NCBI GenBank assembly: GCA_035303945.1
Contig: DATGQZ010000038.1
Coordinates: forward strand, 1-6,944
Length of the DNA stretch: 6,944 nucleotides
From: DATGMS01 sp035303945
GTDB lineage: Bacteria; Bacteroidota; Bacteroidia; Cytophagales; Cyclobacteriaceae
Direction of reading: 5' to 3'
Of this stretch, positions 1 through 5,233 are shown in pieces. Every line of letters begins with the position of its first letter. The stretch's first letter is position 1. Made by a program: the position numbers and the translations under genes. The notes beneath the pieces were generated by a model that ran no database searches, was not told where the DNA came from, and worked only from the letters and a program-made list of their open reading frames with translations.

Positions 1-92
1 ATGGATATGGAAGCCTCAGGATTTGGGGGAATAGGACAGAGCTTCTGGCCTTCAACGTCGTCGAATCAGGCATTACTCCTGCGGATTCCCGG

Positions 93-126
93 AAAGCAAA
101 AAGCCCTGGATTTCTCCAAGGCTTTT
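93..126 (-). terminator. Intrinsic terminator of tRNA-Asp
   Basis: Two 12-base arms (99-110 and 115-126) pair at every position, with one G-U, around a GAAA-type tetraloop (111-114). Read on the minus strand, the hairpin starts two bases after the tRNA discriminator base and is followed by a T-rich run, TTTTTGCTTT. This is the canonical form of a rho-independent terminator, placed where the tRNA transcript should end. Confidence 0.85.
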
Positions 127-127
127 G

Positions 128-201
128 CGGAATGGACGGGACTCGAACCCGCGACCTCCTGCGTGACAGGCAGGCATTCTAACCAACTGAACTACCACTC
201 C
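128..201 (-). tRNA. tRNA-Asp (anticodon GTC)
   Basis: The minus strand folds into a complete 74-nucleotide cloverleaf. The acceptor stem is GGAGTGG/CCATTCC with one G-U pair. The D arm is GTTC/GAAT, the anticodon stem CCTGC/GCAGG, and the anticodon loop CTGTCAC reads GTC (plus-strand bases 165-167). The variable loop has five bases and the T arm is GCGGG/CCCGT with TTCGAGT. The discriminator is G. CCA is not encoded (CAA follows), so the 3' end must be added after transcription, as is common in Bacteroidota. The gene stands alone, with its own promoter about 65 bases upstream and an immediate terminator. It decodes GAC and GAU. Confidence 0.97.
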
Positions 202-266
202 TAATATTATTGTTCAGCAACAACAGCTGATTTTTTTCTTTTGTTTTCTTCTCGTTTGAAGTGATG

Positions 267-297
267 CAAAGGTAGCGCTTCTATTGTTATTTGCAAA
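267..297 (-). promoter_or_regulatory. Bacteroidota-type promoter for tRNA-Asp
   Basis: On the minus strand a TTTG -33 element (plus-strand 294-297) is followed after exactly 19 bases by TACCTTTG (plus-strand 267-274). This matches the Bacteroidota consensus TTTG-N19-TAnnTTTG with no mismatch. Transcription would start near position 260 and give a leader of roughly 60 bases before the mature tRNA 5' end at 201. Confidence 0.85.
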
Positions 298-385
298 ACC
301 TTGGTTAAAAAAAAATGGGTTTAACATATAACCTGCCTCAATTTCAAGGGGATAATTTTTTCAATATTTGTTTCACCATCCAGCA

Positions 386-428
386 GTGCTCACCTAAATC
401 TGAATAAGTGGCCGGTGCCAGTGAGCGC
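386..428. repeat. GC-rich interrupted foldback (12 bp in two segments)
   Basis: The outer arms GTGCTCAC (386-393) and GTGAGCGC (421-428) pair over 8 bp with one G-U. Directly abutting the 3' arm is an inner hairpin, TGGC (409-412) with GCCA (417-420), around a CGGT loop. The inner and outer stems can stack continuously on the 3' side, with a 15-base bulge on the 5' side. The block is clearly more GC-rich than its surroundings. It lies about 120 bases upstream of the sulfatase start and about 90 bases upstream of the tRNA promoter. A T-tract begins about 24 bases after the stem, too far for an ordinary terminator. It could be a leader or small-RNA structure on either strand, or chance. I do not recognise a known family. 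Confidence 0.4.
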
Positions 429-468
429 CGAGGTGACAATTAGTTTAAAAAGTTTTTTTTATTGCTTG

Positions 469-500
469 TTGGATAATAGCAGGGAAGAGAAATATATTTA
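469..500 (+). promoter_or_regulatory. Possible promoter of the sulfatase gene
   Basis: TTGG (469-472) and TATATTTA (493-500) lie 20 bases apart and approximate the Bacteroidota pattern TTTG-N19-20-TAnnTTTG, with deviations in both boxes. The implied start near 507 would leave a leader of about 45 bases. The palindrome at 503-512 would then cover the transcription start, as expected for repression. Confidence 0.35.
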
Positions 501-502
501 CA

Positions 503-517
503 CAACCGGTTGCGCAA
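503..517. promoter_or_regulatory. LacI-type palindromic operator candidate
   Basis: CAACCGGTTG (503-512) is a perfect 10-base palindrome with a central CG, the usual layout of LacI-family operators. A second perfect palindrome, TTGCGCAA (510-517), overlaps it, and AAATC/GATTT (516-520 and 523-527) follows. The cluster lies between the putative promoter and the ATG at 551. Control of a carbohydrate-sulfatase gene by a LacI-family regulator is plausible, but no regulator gene is in the window. Confidence 0.4.
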
Positions 518-550
518 ATCGGGATTTCCAATAAACCTAAAAATATCTTA

Positions 551-2047
551 ATGAAAACACTTTCTCGCTTATGCCTGTTGCTCTTTTTGCTCTCTTTAAT
601 TTCTGGTCAGAGTATAGCGCAGGATAAAAAGCCCAATATTCTACTAATACTAGTAGATGACTTGAAGCCCACCTTGGGAGCTTATGGGGATACGGTGGCC
701 AAAAGCCCCAATATTGATCGATTGGCAGGAGAGGCCATGCGCTTTGATAGAGCCTACAGCAATCAGCCGGTGTGTGCGCCTTCACGGTACAACCTCATGC
801 TGGGATCAAGATCCACCAGCACAGGATTGTATAATTTCGGAAACGAATTCCGCGACCTCATTCCCGATGCCTTAACCCTACCGCAGTTCTTTATGCAGCA
901 AGGCTATCGCGCTGAGGCTATGGGCAAGGTTTTTCATATCGGTCACGGGAATCTCGATGATGATGCTTCCTGGAGCGTTCCTCCTTTCAAGGACAAGCTG
1001 ATCGAATACATCGTCCCCGAAAGCACCAAAGGAAAACTAACTAGGGAAGAGGCACTCTTTGAGAATACAAGACTTTATCTGGAAGATACGCCGCCGATCC
1101 ATGAGCTGCCTAGGGGAGCCGCTTGGGAAGCGCCGGATGTTTTGGATGAAGCCTATGCTGATGCGCGGGTGGCCAACCATGCTATTTCCCGGCTGAGGGC
1201 GTTCAGTAAGGAGCCGGAACAACCCTTCTTTATGGCAGTGGGATTTGCAAGGCCTCATCTGCCCTTCAGTGTGCCCAAAAGATACTGGGACCTATACAAT
1301 CCTGATCACCTTCCTATGCCGCAGTACGAAAAAGCCCCGGAAGGATCACCTGATTTTACCAAGAAAAGGGATCACGAAATGGCTGCCTACTTTCCTATCC
1401 CTGTCGGCAAAGATGTGTATGATGATGATCTGAAAAGGAAGCTTATCCATGGATACTATGCCAGCATAAGCTACATGGATGCCCAGCTAGGCAAGGTGAT
1501 CGATGAACTAAAAAGGCTGAAGCTGGATGAAAATACAATCATTATACTATGGGGAGACCATGGTTGGCATTTAGGGGATCACGGCATCTGGACCAAGCAT
1601 ACTAATTTTGAGGAGGCGAATCACATTCCATTGATCATCAAGGTGCCTGGAGTGACCCAGCCAGGGAGTGTCACACAGCAGTTTGCGGAGACGGTAGATC
1701 TATATCCCACGCTTGCCGCACTTGTAGGGCAGGAGCGCCCTTCAGTACCGCAGCCCTTTGATGGTATTGATCTCAGTCCTGTGCTCAAGGATGCTGGAAA
1801 GCAGTTGAAAGATCATGCATACCATGCCTTTCCGATGGGGGGTTATCTAGGGGAGGCCATCAGAACCGACCGGTATAGGATGGTGAGATGGACCCATATG
1901 CAACAGCGTGATCGGGATGTGTTGATAGAACTCTACGACTATGAAAATGATCCACTGGAAACGAAAAATGTTGCTTCCGAAAAACCCGACGTGGTCAAGC
2001 AGCTGCTCGATAAGCTCAATGCTTACCCGAAGGCAAAGCTGAGGTAG
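551..2047 (+). CDS. Secreted iduronate-2-sulfatase-like sulfatase (family S1, probably S1_7)
   Basis: This 498-residue enzyme is predicted to hydrolyse sulfate esters on polysaccharides outside the cytoplasm. An Sec signal peptide covers about residues 1-23 (basic start, leucine-rich core, cleavage near SIA|Q). The N-terminal metal-site aspartates are D36-D37 in VDDLKP. The catalytic motif C75-A-P-S-R79 is the substrate for formylglycine formation, so an anaerobic maturase encoded elsewhere is needed. GKVFH (125-129), RPHLPF (234-239) and GDHGWHLGDHG (335-345, metal ligands D336 and H337) match human iduronate-2-sulfatase block for block, as does the C-terminal ELYDYENDPLE segment. Length is normal and no catalytic residue is missing. 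The ATG at 551 is chosen because it gives the intact signal peptide; the leader is A-rich with no strong SD. Substrate (iduronate, or another sulfated marine sugar) cannot be read from sequence. No SusC/D or glycoside hydrolase lies nearby. Confidence 0.95.
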   Translation: MKTLSRLCLLLFLLSLISGQSIAQDKKPNILLILVDDLKPTLGAYGDTVAKSPNIDRLAGEAMRFDRAYSNQPVCAPSRYNLMLGSRSTSTGLYNFGNEFRDLIPDALTLPQFFMQQGYRAEAMGKVFHIGHGNLDDDASWSVPPFKDKLIEYIVPESTKGKLTREEALFENTRLYLEDTPPIHELPRGAAWEAPDVLDEAYADARVANHAISRLRAFSKEPEQPFFMAVGFARPHLPFSVPKRYWDLYNPDHLPMPQYEKAPEGSPDFTKKRDHEMAAYFPIPVGKDVYDDDLKRKLIHGYYASISYMDAQLGKVIDELKRLKLDENTIIILWGDHGWHLGDHGIWTKHTNFEEANHIPLIIKVPGVTQPGSVTQQFAETVDLYPTLAALVGQERPSVPQPFDGIDLSPVLKDAGKQLKDHAYHAFPMGGYLGEAIRTDRYRMVRWTHMQQRDRDVLIELYDYENDPLETKNVASEKPDVVKQLLDKLNAYPKAKLR

Positions 2048-2092
2048 CCCCGCAAGCTTAAGTAAGCGGTAAAATAGATTTCTTTCCAAGGC

Positions 2093-2145
2093 AAGGGCTC
2101 TAGGGGACGTTATTATCCTTTAGGGCCTTCTATTTGATTTTTCTT
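2093..2145 (+). terminator. Intrinsic terminator after the sulfatase gene
   Basis: Arms 2093-2107 and 2116-2129 pair over 14 bp (several G-U, one bulged G at 2097) around an 8-base loop. The T-rich run CTATTTGATTTTTCTT follows. It lies 45 bases past the sulfatase stop codon and on the strand of that gene, which suggests the downstream MutS-like gene is transcribed separately or only by read-through. Confidence 0.7.
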
Positions 2146-2175
2146 ATATTGGGTTATTATCTTAAATGACCGCCG

Positions 2176-3516
2176 ATGCCATTTGAAATTGATGCCCAAA
2201 CCATACAGGATCTTCGTATTTTTGATGATAATAATCCATCTCGAGAGTCTATCTTTAGCTATTTCAACAAAACCAAAACATTCGGTGGGAAGTTGGAATT
2301 AGAAAAGATGATGCAATATCCGCTGGATGATTTGTCCGCCTTACGGGAAAGACAGGAAATCATTAGGTTTTTCAAGGAGCATCCGTTTTCGTTGGCCTTA
2401 AGTTCTGCGCAGATGGACTTCATTGATCATTATTTTAGGTTGAATAAGGCTCCCTTAAAGGCTAACGCCCTAGAAAGTTTTTTGACCAAGTACTGGGTGC
2501 GGCAATCGGAAAGGAATGATTTGTACCTTATCCAGACTAGAGTAACAAACTTGGTCTATTTGCTTCTTGAACTTGAAAAATGGTTATCGGAGGTCATTCC
2601 AAAAGCATCTACTCCCACCCTGCAGGCTGTGTTGGCTGTTTTTGAGGAATATTGTAACTTGCCAGAGATCAAAAGGATGCTGTCCACAGTGACGAGAAAA
2701 CCTCAAAAAATACCTGCTCATCTTTATGATGGATTATTCAGGTCGAAATATAAAAGAGAAACAGAGGAACTCATGGGGCTGATATACCATATAGACGCCT
2801 ATCATGCTGTAGCGGAAACAGCGGCCATACAAGGGCTGGGGTTTCCTGAATATGTGGAATCCTCCCTTCCTGAAGTAGATATTGAAGGAATGTTTCACCC
2901 ACTTTTGAAAAATCCAGTGCCTAACGATTGGGCAGTGAAGGAAAACAAAAACCTGTGTTTTTTAACTGGTCCCAACATGGCTGGTAAATCAACCTTTCTA
3001 AAATCCTTGGGCCTGTCTCTATATCTCGCACACCTGGGCTTTCCGGTTCCTGCGCGATCAATGCGAACAACAATTTATCATGGCTTGGTGACTACAATCA
3101 ATCTGTCTGATCATATCGACAAGGGGTATAGTCATTTTTATGCTGAAGTTCATAGGATTAAAGAGGTTGCCCAAATGATAGGTAGTAAGAAGCGTGTATT
3201 TGTTATATTTGATGAACTTTTTCGTGGGACAAATGTCAAAGATGCCTACGATGCTTCTTTATTGGTCATTGAAGCTTTTGCTCAGATCCAGCAATGCACA
3301 TTTTGTATCTCCACTCATATTACTGAAGTCGCTGAAAAATTACAGCACAAAAGCACTATGCTGTTTAAGTTTTTTGAAGTTGACATTGTGGGCACCACCC
3401 CCAACTATAAGTACCAACTTCAGGATGGTGTGTCACACGAACGCTTAGGAATGTTAATCCTAAAAAATGAAGGAATCCTTGAACACTTAGCCGCGTCTCG
3501 CCAATCTTTGCCCTAA
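2176..3516 (+). CDS. MutS-family ATPase lacking the mismatch-recognition domain
   Basis: The 446-residue protein has the core/lever and ATPase parts of MutS but starts directly at the core. Residues 3-60 read like the opening of MutS domain III (DNNPSRESIFSYFNKTKT, then LDDLSALRERQEIIRFF). The N-terminal mismatch-binding (Phe-x-Glu) and connector domains are absent. The ATPase part has Walker A GPNMAGKST (265-273, K271), a signature-like segment DHIDKGYSHF, Walker B VFVIFDE with D346-E347, the D-loop-like LFRGTN and the switch histidine in STH (H381). The end, GVSHERLGMLIL, matches the helix-turn-helix dimerisation tail of MutS. ATP-dependent dimerisation on DNA is inferred; a role in mismatch repair is unlikely without domain I. 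The ATG at 2176 is the first in frame. A 6-codon reading frame from 2166 overlaps the start in another frame. A sulfatase terminator lies upstream and a convergent gene downstream. It is not MutS2, since no Smr domain follows. Confidence 0.88.
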   Translation: MPFEIDAQTIQDLRIFDDNNPSRESIFSYFNKTKTFGGKLELEKMMQYPLDDLSALRERQEIIRFFKEHPFSLALSSAQMDFIDHYFRLNKAPLKANALESFLTKYWVRQSERNDLYLIQTRVTNLVYLLLELEKWLSEVIPKASTPTLQAVLAVFEEYCNLPEIKRMLSTVTRKPQKIPAHLYDGLFRSKYKRETEELMGLIYHIDAYHAVAETAAIQGLGFPEYVESSLPEVDIEGMFHPLLKNPVPNDWAVKENKNLCFLTGPNMAGKSTFLKSLGLSLYLAHLGFPVPARSMRTTIYHGLVTTINLSDHIDKGYSHFYAEVHRIKEVAQMIGSKKRVFVIFDELFRGTNVKDAYDASLLVIEAFAQIQQCTFCISTHITEVAEKLQHKSTMLFKFFEVDIVGTTPNYKYQLQDGVSHERLGMLILKNEGILEHLAASRQSLP

Positions 3517-3529
3517 ATAAAGCACCCAG

Positions 3530-3544
3530 TACTTGGTCCAAGTA
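3530..3544. repeat. Palindrome between convergent genes
   Basis: TACTTGG, T, CCAAGTA forms a perfect 7-base inverted repeat about position 3537. It lies inside the 55-base gap between two convergent stop codons. On the minus strand, TTTATTTA follows about ten bases later, so it might act as a weak terminator for the lipoprotein gene. There is no T-run on the plus side. As RNA the stem would be 6 bp with a 3-base loop. Confidence 0.35.
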
Positions 3545-3571
3545 GTACAGGAAGGAGCAGGGTGGTTTCCG

Positions 3572-4744
3572 CTATGGCTGTCGCAGAGAGACCCGGTAGC
3601 GGTAAAATACATTAAAATCGCTCTCAACATCTTCCTTAGGCTTGATGTATATGACATTATCAGCATCCATATATTGTATTGATCCTTCTCTCGGAAGTTC
3701 GGAGATGGCAGCTTGGTTGCCTTTTGTGTCTACAAGGATATACTTGCTTTTGCCGTAGGTTTCCATTGCCTTCAAGTATTCCGGGTCTGTCATCAATGCA
3801 TTTCCTCGCATTTTAAATGATTCCAGTAAAGTCTTGGGAAAAGCAGTTGAAAATTCTGCTAATAAATAATTGTCGCCACTGTAAAGTTTGTTAAAAAAAG
3901 GATATACCCTTGAATCATCTTCATTTGCATCATAAGCCATATCGCCACTCCTTTCTGGATGTACCAGTTTGAGGTCAAAAAGCGCATCAGGCTGATTGGA
4001 ATCAAATGCATAAAAAAACAGCTGATCTCCATAGGTAGGAAGTATGGCTAGGATCTTTCCCTGTTGGCTAAGCTGCATTATAGGCAATTGGTTGCCTACC
4101 CATTTCTTGTTTTTCCTGGGTTCCCAGTTTGCAGGAAAAGGGTTAAACCGAACCAATTCTCCTGTTTCTACGGTGAAGATGTAGCCTGCCTCAGCACTCT
4201 CATAAAAACTGGCGTTATTTGTTTGCAGTAACTCGATACTCAAAACGTTAATTTCACTTCCTATAATAACAGTTTTGTCATCCTTTTTTGTCGTAGAAAA
4301 GCTTTTTCCCATATTTGGTATGGTGAGATAAACCAAATCAATGGCAAGGGCAGGACTTTTTTGAATCTTTTTAAAATTTCCGTTGAAGATATGGATGCTT
4401 TGCGTCGGAGACATTTCCTTGATCAACAATCCTTCTTCCCAAAAGGCTACTTCTACAGGAGAGCTTACCTGATCAGGACCTTCTCCCGATGCTTCAAACG
4501 CTGCACTTACACTGCCGTCTCGATCAGTAACATAAATGTGCTCCAAGTACCAATCATTTAATAACATGCGCCCAGATGCATCTACATCTGATAAAAACAG
4601 CGGGGCCAGAGACGCAATCTTCACGGAATCCAAAAACTCGAAATGAGCCTCGAAAGCTGAAGTTTGATCCTGATTATCTGCCGGTTTACAGGCGACAATC
4701 GAAGAGATCCATAAGGCGAGCAGAAATAGCTGGAGGCAACGCAT
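3572..4744 (-). CDS. Lipoprotein with beta-propeller-like repeats (6-bladed propeller or DUF4221-like)
   Basis: This 390-residue protein begins with a lipoprotein signal: basic start, hydrophobic residues 4-16 and lipobox I-V-A-C with the acylated Cys at 19. It is therefore predicted to be anchored in a membrane on the outer side of the cytoplasm. The mature part shows recurring beta-strand and Asp-Gly turn patterns, for example IYVTDRDGSV (70-79) followed by EASGEGPDQ (84-92). This resembles the G-x-GP motif of Bacteroidota six-bladed propeller and DUF4221 lipoproteins. A late segment, KYILVDTKGN, repeats the pattern. No catalytic residues are evident. These families are common orphan lipoproteins with no known biochemical role, so I assign none. 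The ATG at 4744 gives the complete signal peptide. The gene converges on the MutS-like gene and diverges from the HA-repeat gene, so it is probably a single-gene unit. Family placement is from pattern only. Confidence 0.8.
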   Translation of the reverse strand: MRCLQLFLLALWISSIVACKPADNQDQTSAFEAHFEFLDSVKIASLAPLFLSDVDASGRMLLNDWYLEHIYVTDRDGSVSAAFEASGEGPDQVSSPVEVAFWEEGLLIKEMSPTQSIHIFNGNFKKIQKSPALAIDLVYLTIPNMGKSFSTTKKDDKTVIIGSEINVLSIELLQTNNASFYESAEAGYIFTVETGELVRFNPFPANWEPRKNKKWVGNQLPIMQLSQQGKILAILPTYGDQLFFYAFDSNQPDALFDLKLVHPERSGDMAYDANEDDSRVYPFFNKLYSGDNYLLAEFSTAFPKTLLESFKMRGNALMTDPEYLKAMETYGKSKYILVDTKGNQAAISELPREGSIQYMDADNVIYIKPKEDVESDFNVFYRYRVSLRQP

Positions 4745-4780
4745 TATCTGACAGTTGATTACTTTTCTTTTAAGTTAAGA

Positions 4781-4812
4781 CTAAAGTACTAGTTTTAAAA
4801 ATTTAAATACAA
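4781..4812 (-). promoter_or_regulatory. Weak promoter candidate for the lipoprotein gene
   Basis: On the minus strand, TTG (plus-strand 4810-4812) and TACTTTAG (plus-strand 4781-4788) are 21 bases apart. This approximates the Bacteroidota TTTG/TAnnTTTG pair with one mismatch in the -7 box and an incomplete -33 box. The start codon at 4744 would be about 30 bases downstream of the implied transcription start. The AT-rich composition makes chance matches likely. Confidence 0.3.
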
Positions 4813-4846
4813 TTTATTTTAAAACAATTATCTCTGATTGAATAAG

Positions 4847-4917
4847 TTATAGAGAGGGTGGGGAATGAGACCCTAATAGTTAGGGAGAGAGTCTACAGTG
4901 AAAAAGAATCTCTATAA
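4847..4917. repeat. Inverted repeat with a nested hairpin
   Basis: TTATAGAGA (4847-4855) and TCTCTATAA (4909-4917) are perfect 9-base inverted arms 53 bases apart. Inside them, CCCTAA (4871-4876) and TTAGGG (4880-4885) form a perfect 6-bp hairpin with a TAG loop. Together they could form a two-tier RNA or cruciform structure. No coding frame explains the symmetry. Confidence 0.5.
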
Positions 4918-4927
4918 TTAAGCCAAA

Positions 4928-4979
4928 GGTCAACATCAAGAAATATTAGTTGTTGGCCATGATTTTTTGTTGTTTTTTT
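4928..4979 (+). terminator. Terminator-like hairpin with no assigned upstream gene
   Basis: GGTCAACA (4928-4935) and TGTTGGCC (4951-4958) pair over 8 bp with one G-U around a 15-base loop. Four bases later comes TTTTTTGTTGTTTTTTT. The form is that of a plus-strand intrinsic terminator, although the loop is long. The nearest upstream genes on this side are all minus strand, so either it ends an unannotated plus-strand transcript or it is coincidental. Confidence 0.4.
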
Positions 4980-4986
4980 GTATATA

Positions 4987-5029
4987 CTGTTGCGTTTCTC
5001 ACGTTTATTCCGTTATAGTGTCGCAACAG
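4987..5029. repeat. Spaced inverted repeat CTGTTGCG / CGCAACAG
   Basis: Perfect 8-base inverted arms (4987-4994 and 5022-5029) flank a 27-base spacer. The spacer itself begins and ends with CAC and GTG near its edges, allowing a short inner extension. It could be paired half-sites for a regulator of the HA-repeat gene about 200 bases downstream, or an RNA stem. Confidence 0.4.
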
Positions 5030-5090
5030 GAAAATCACCCAATTTACGCTTAAAATGAATTTTGTGCTTCGGATTTTGTTGTAGTACGCA

Positions 5091-5100
5091 AAACGCGTTT
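5091..5100. promoter_or_regulatory. CG-centred palindrome, possible operator
   Basis: AAACGCGTTT is a perfect 10-base palindrome with a central CG, a layout seen in LacI-family and other helix-turn-helix operators. It lies 134 bases before the start of the HA-repeat gene. No regulator gene is in the window, so function is inferred from symmetry alone. Confidence 0.3.
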
Positions 5101-5207
5101 ACTCCAGCGTGAGTGAAAAATGTTGTTTTGGCTTGAATTTCGATAAAGTTTCCAAGATTTAACATAAGATAACATTTAAGGTATCAATAGTCTCGGGCTG
5201 GTAACGT

Positions 5208-5215
5208 TAGTTTTG
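5208..5215 (+). promoter_or_regulatory. Promoter -7 box for the HA-repeat gene
   Basis: TAGTTTTG matches the Bacteroidota -7 consensus TAnnTTTG exactly. The position expected for the -33 element reads CAAT rather than TTTG, so the promoter would be half-matched or activator-dependent. It lies 18 bases before the ATG, implying a leader of only about a dozen bases. Confidence 0.4.
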
Positions 5216-5233
5216 TAATAGAATTTAGACGCG

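Larger units (their letters stand above)
202..550. other. Intergenic region between tRNA-Asp and the sulfatase gene
   Basis: No coding region is supported in these 349 bases. The tRNA-proximal part carries the minus-strand tRNA promoter (267-297) and a T-rich leader (231-252). The middle holds an A-tract (307-315), a GC-rich foldback (386-428) and a T-tract (453-460). The sulfatase-proximal part carries a weak plus-strand promoter match (469-500) and nested palindromes (503-527). The two flanking genes are divergent, so promoters for both strands must lie here. Confidence 0.7.
4745..5233. other. Structured intergenic region between divergent genes
   Basis: No protein-coding region is supported in these 489 bases. 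The lipoprotein-proximal part (4761-4830) is very AT-rich and holds a weak minus-strand promoter. Next come an inverted repeat with a nested hairpin (4847-4917), a terminator-like hairpin (4928-4979, plus strand), a second spaced inverted repeat (4987-5029), a 10-base CG-centred palindrome (5091-5100) and a TAnnTTTG box (5208-5215) just before the HA-repeat gene. The number of separate symmetric elements is more than two simple promoters need. A small RNA or complex regulation is possible. Confidence 0.6.

Noticed and set aside
1..73. Minus-strand frame starting at ATG 73 (begins MPDSTTLKAR) with AGGAGT five bases upstream, running off the left edge
   Set aside because: Only 24 codons are visible and I recognise no family. 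Strong SD sites are not the norm in this phylum, and the frame starts right after the tRNA terminator with no visible promoter. It cannot be excluded as a partial gene, but support is too thin to annotate.
1..204. Plus-strand reading frame of 67 codons from the first base
   Set aside because: Its second half is antisense to the tRNA-Asp gene and its terminator. The peptide it yields (WTGLEPATSC and onward) is the well-known spurious translation opposite tRNA-Asp.
537..785. Minus-strand 82-codon frame over the sulfatase start
   Set aside because: It lies antisense to the signal peptide and catalytic motif of a clear sulfatase, with no domain or leader of its own.
2166..2186. Six-codon frame (MTADAI) overlapping the MutS-like start
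   Set aside because: Too short to judge. Could be a translational-coupling leader, but nothing apart from position supports it.
4871..4885. CCCTAA/TTAGGG read as a telomere-like repeat
   Set aside because: It is a single inverted pair, not a tandem array. It is better described as a small hairpin.
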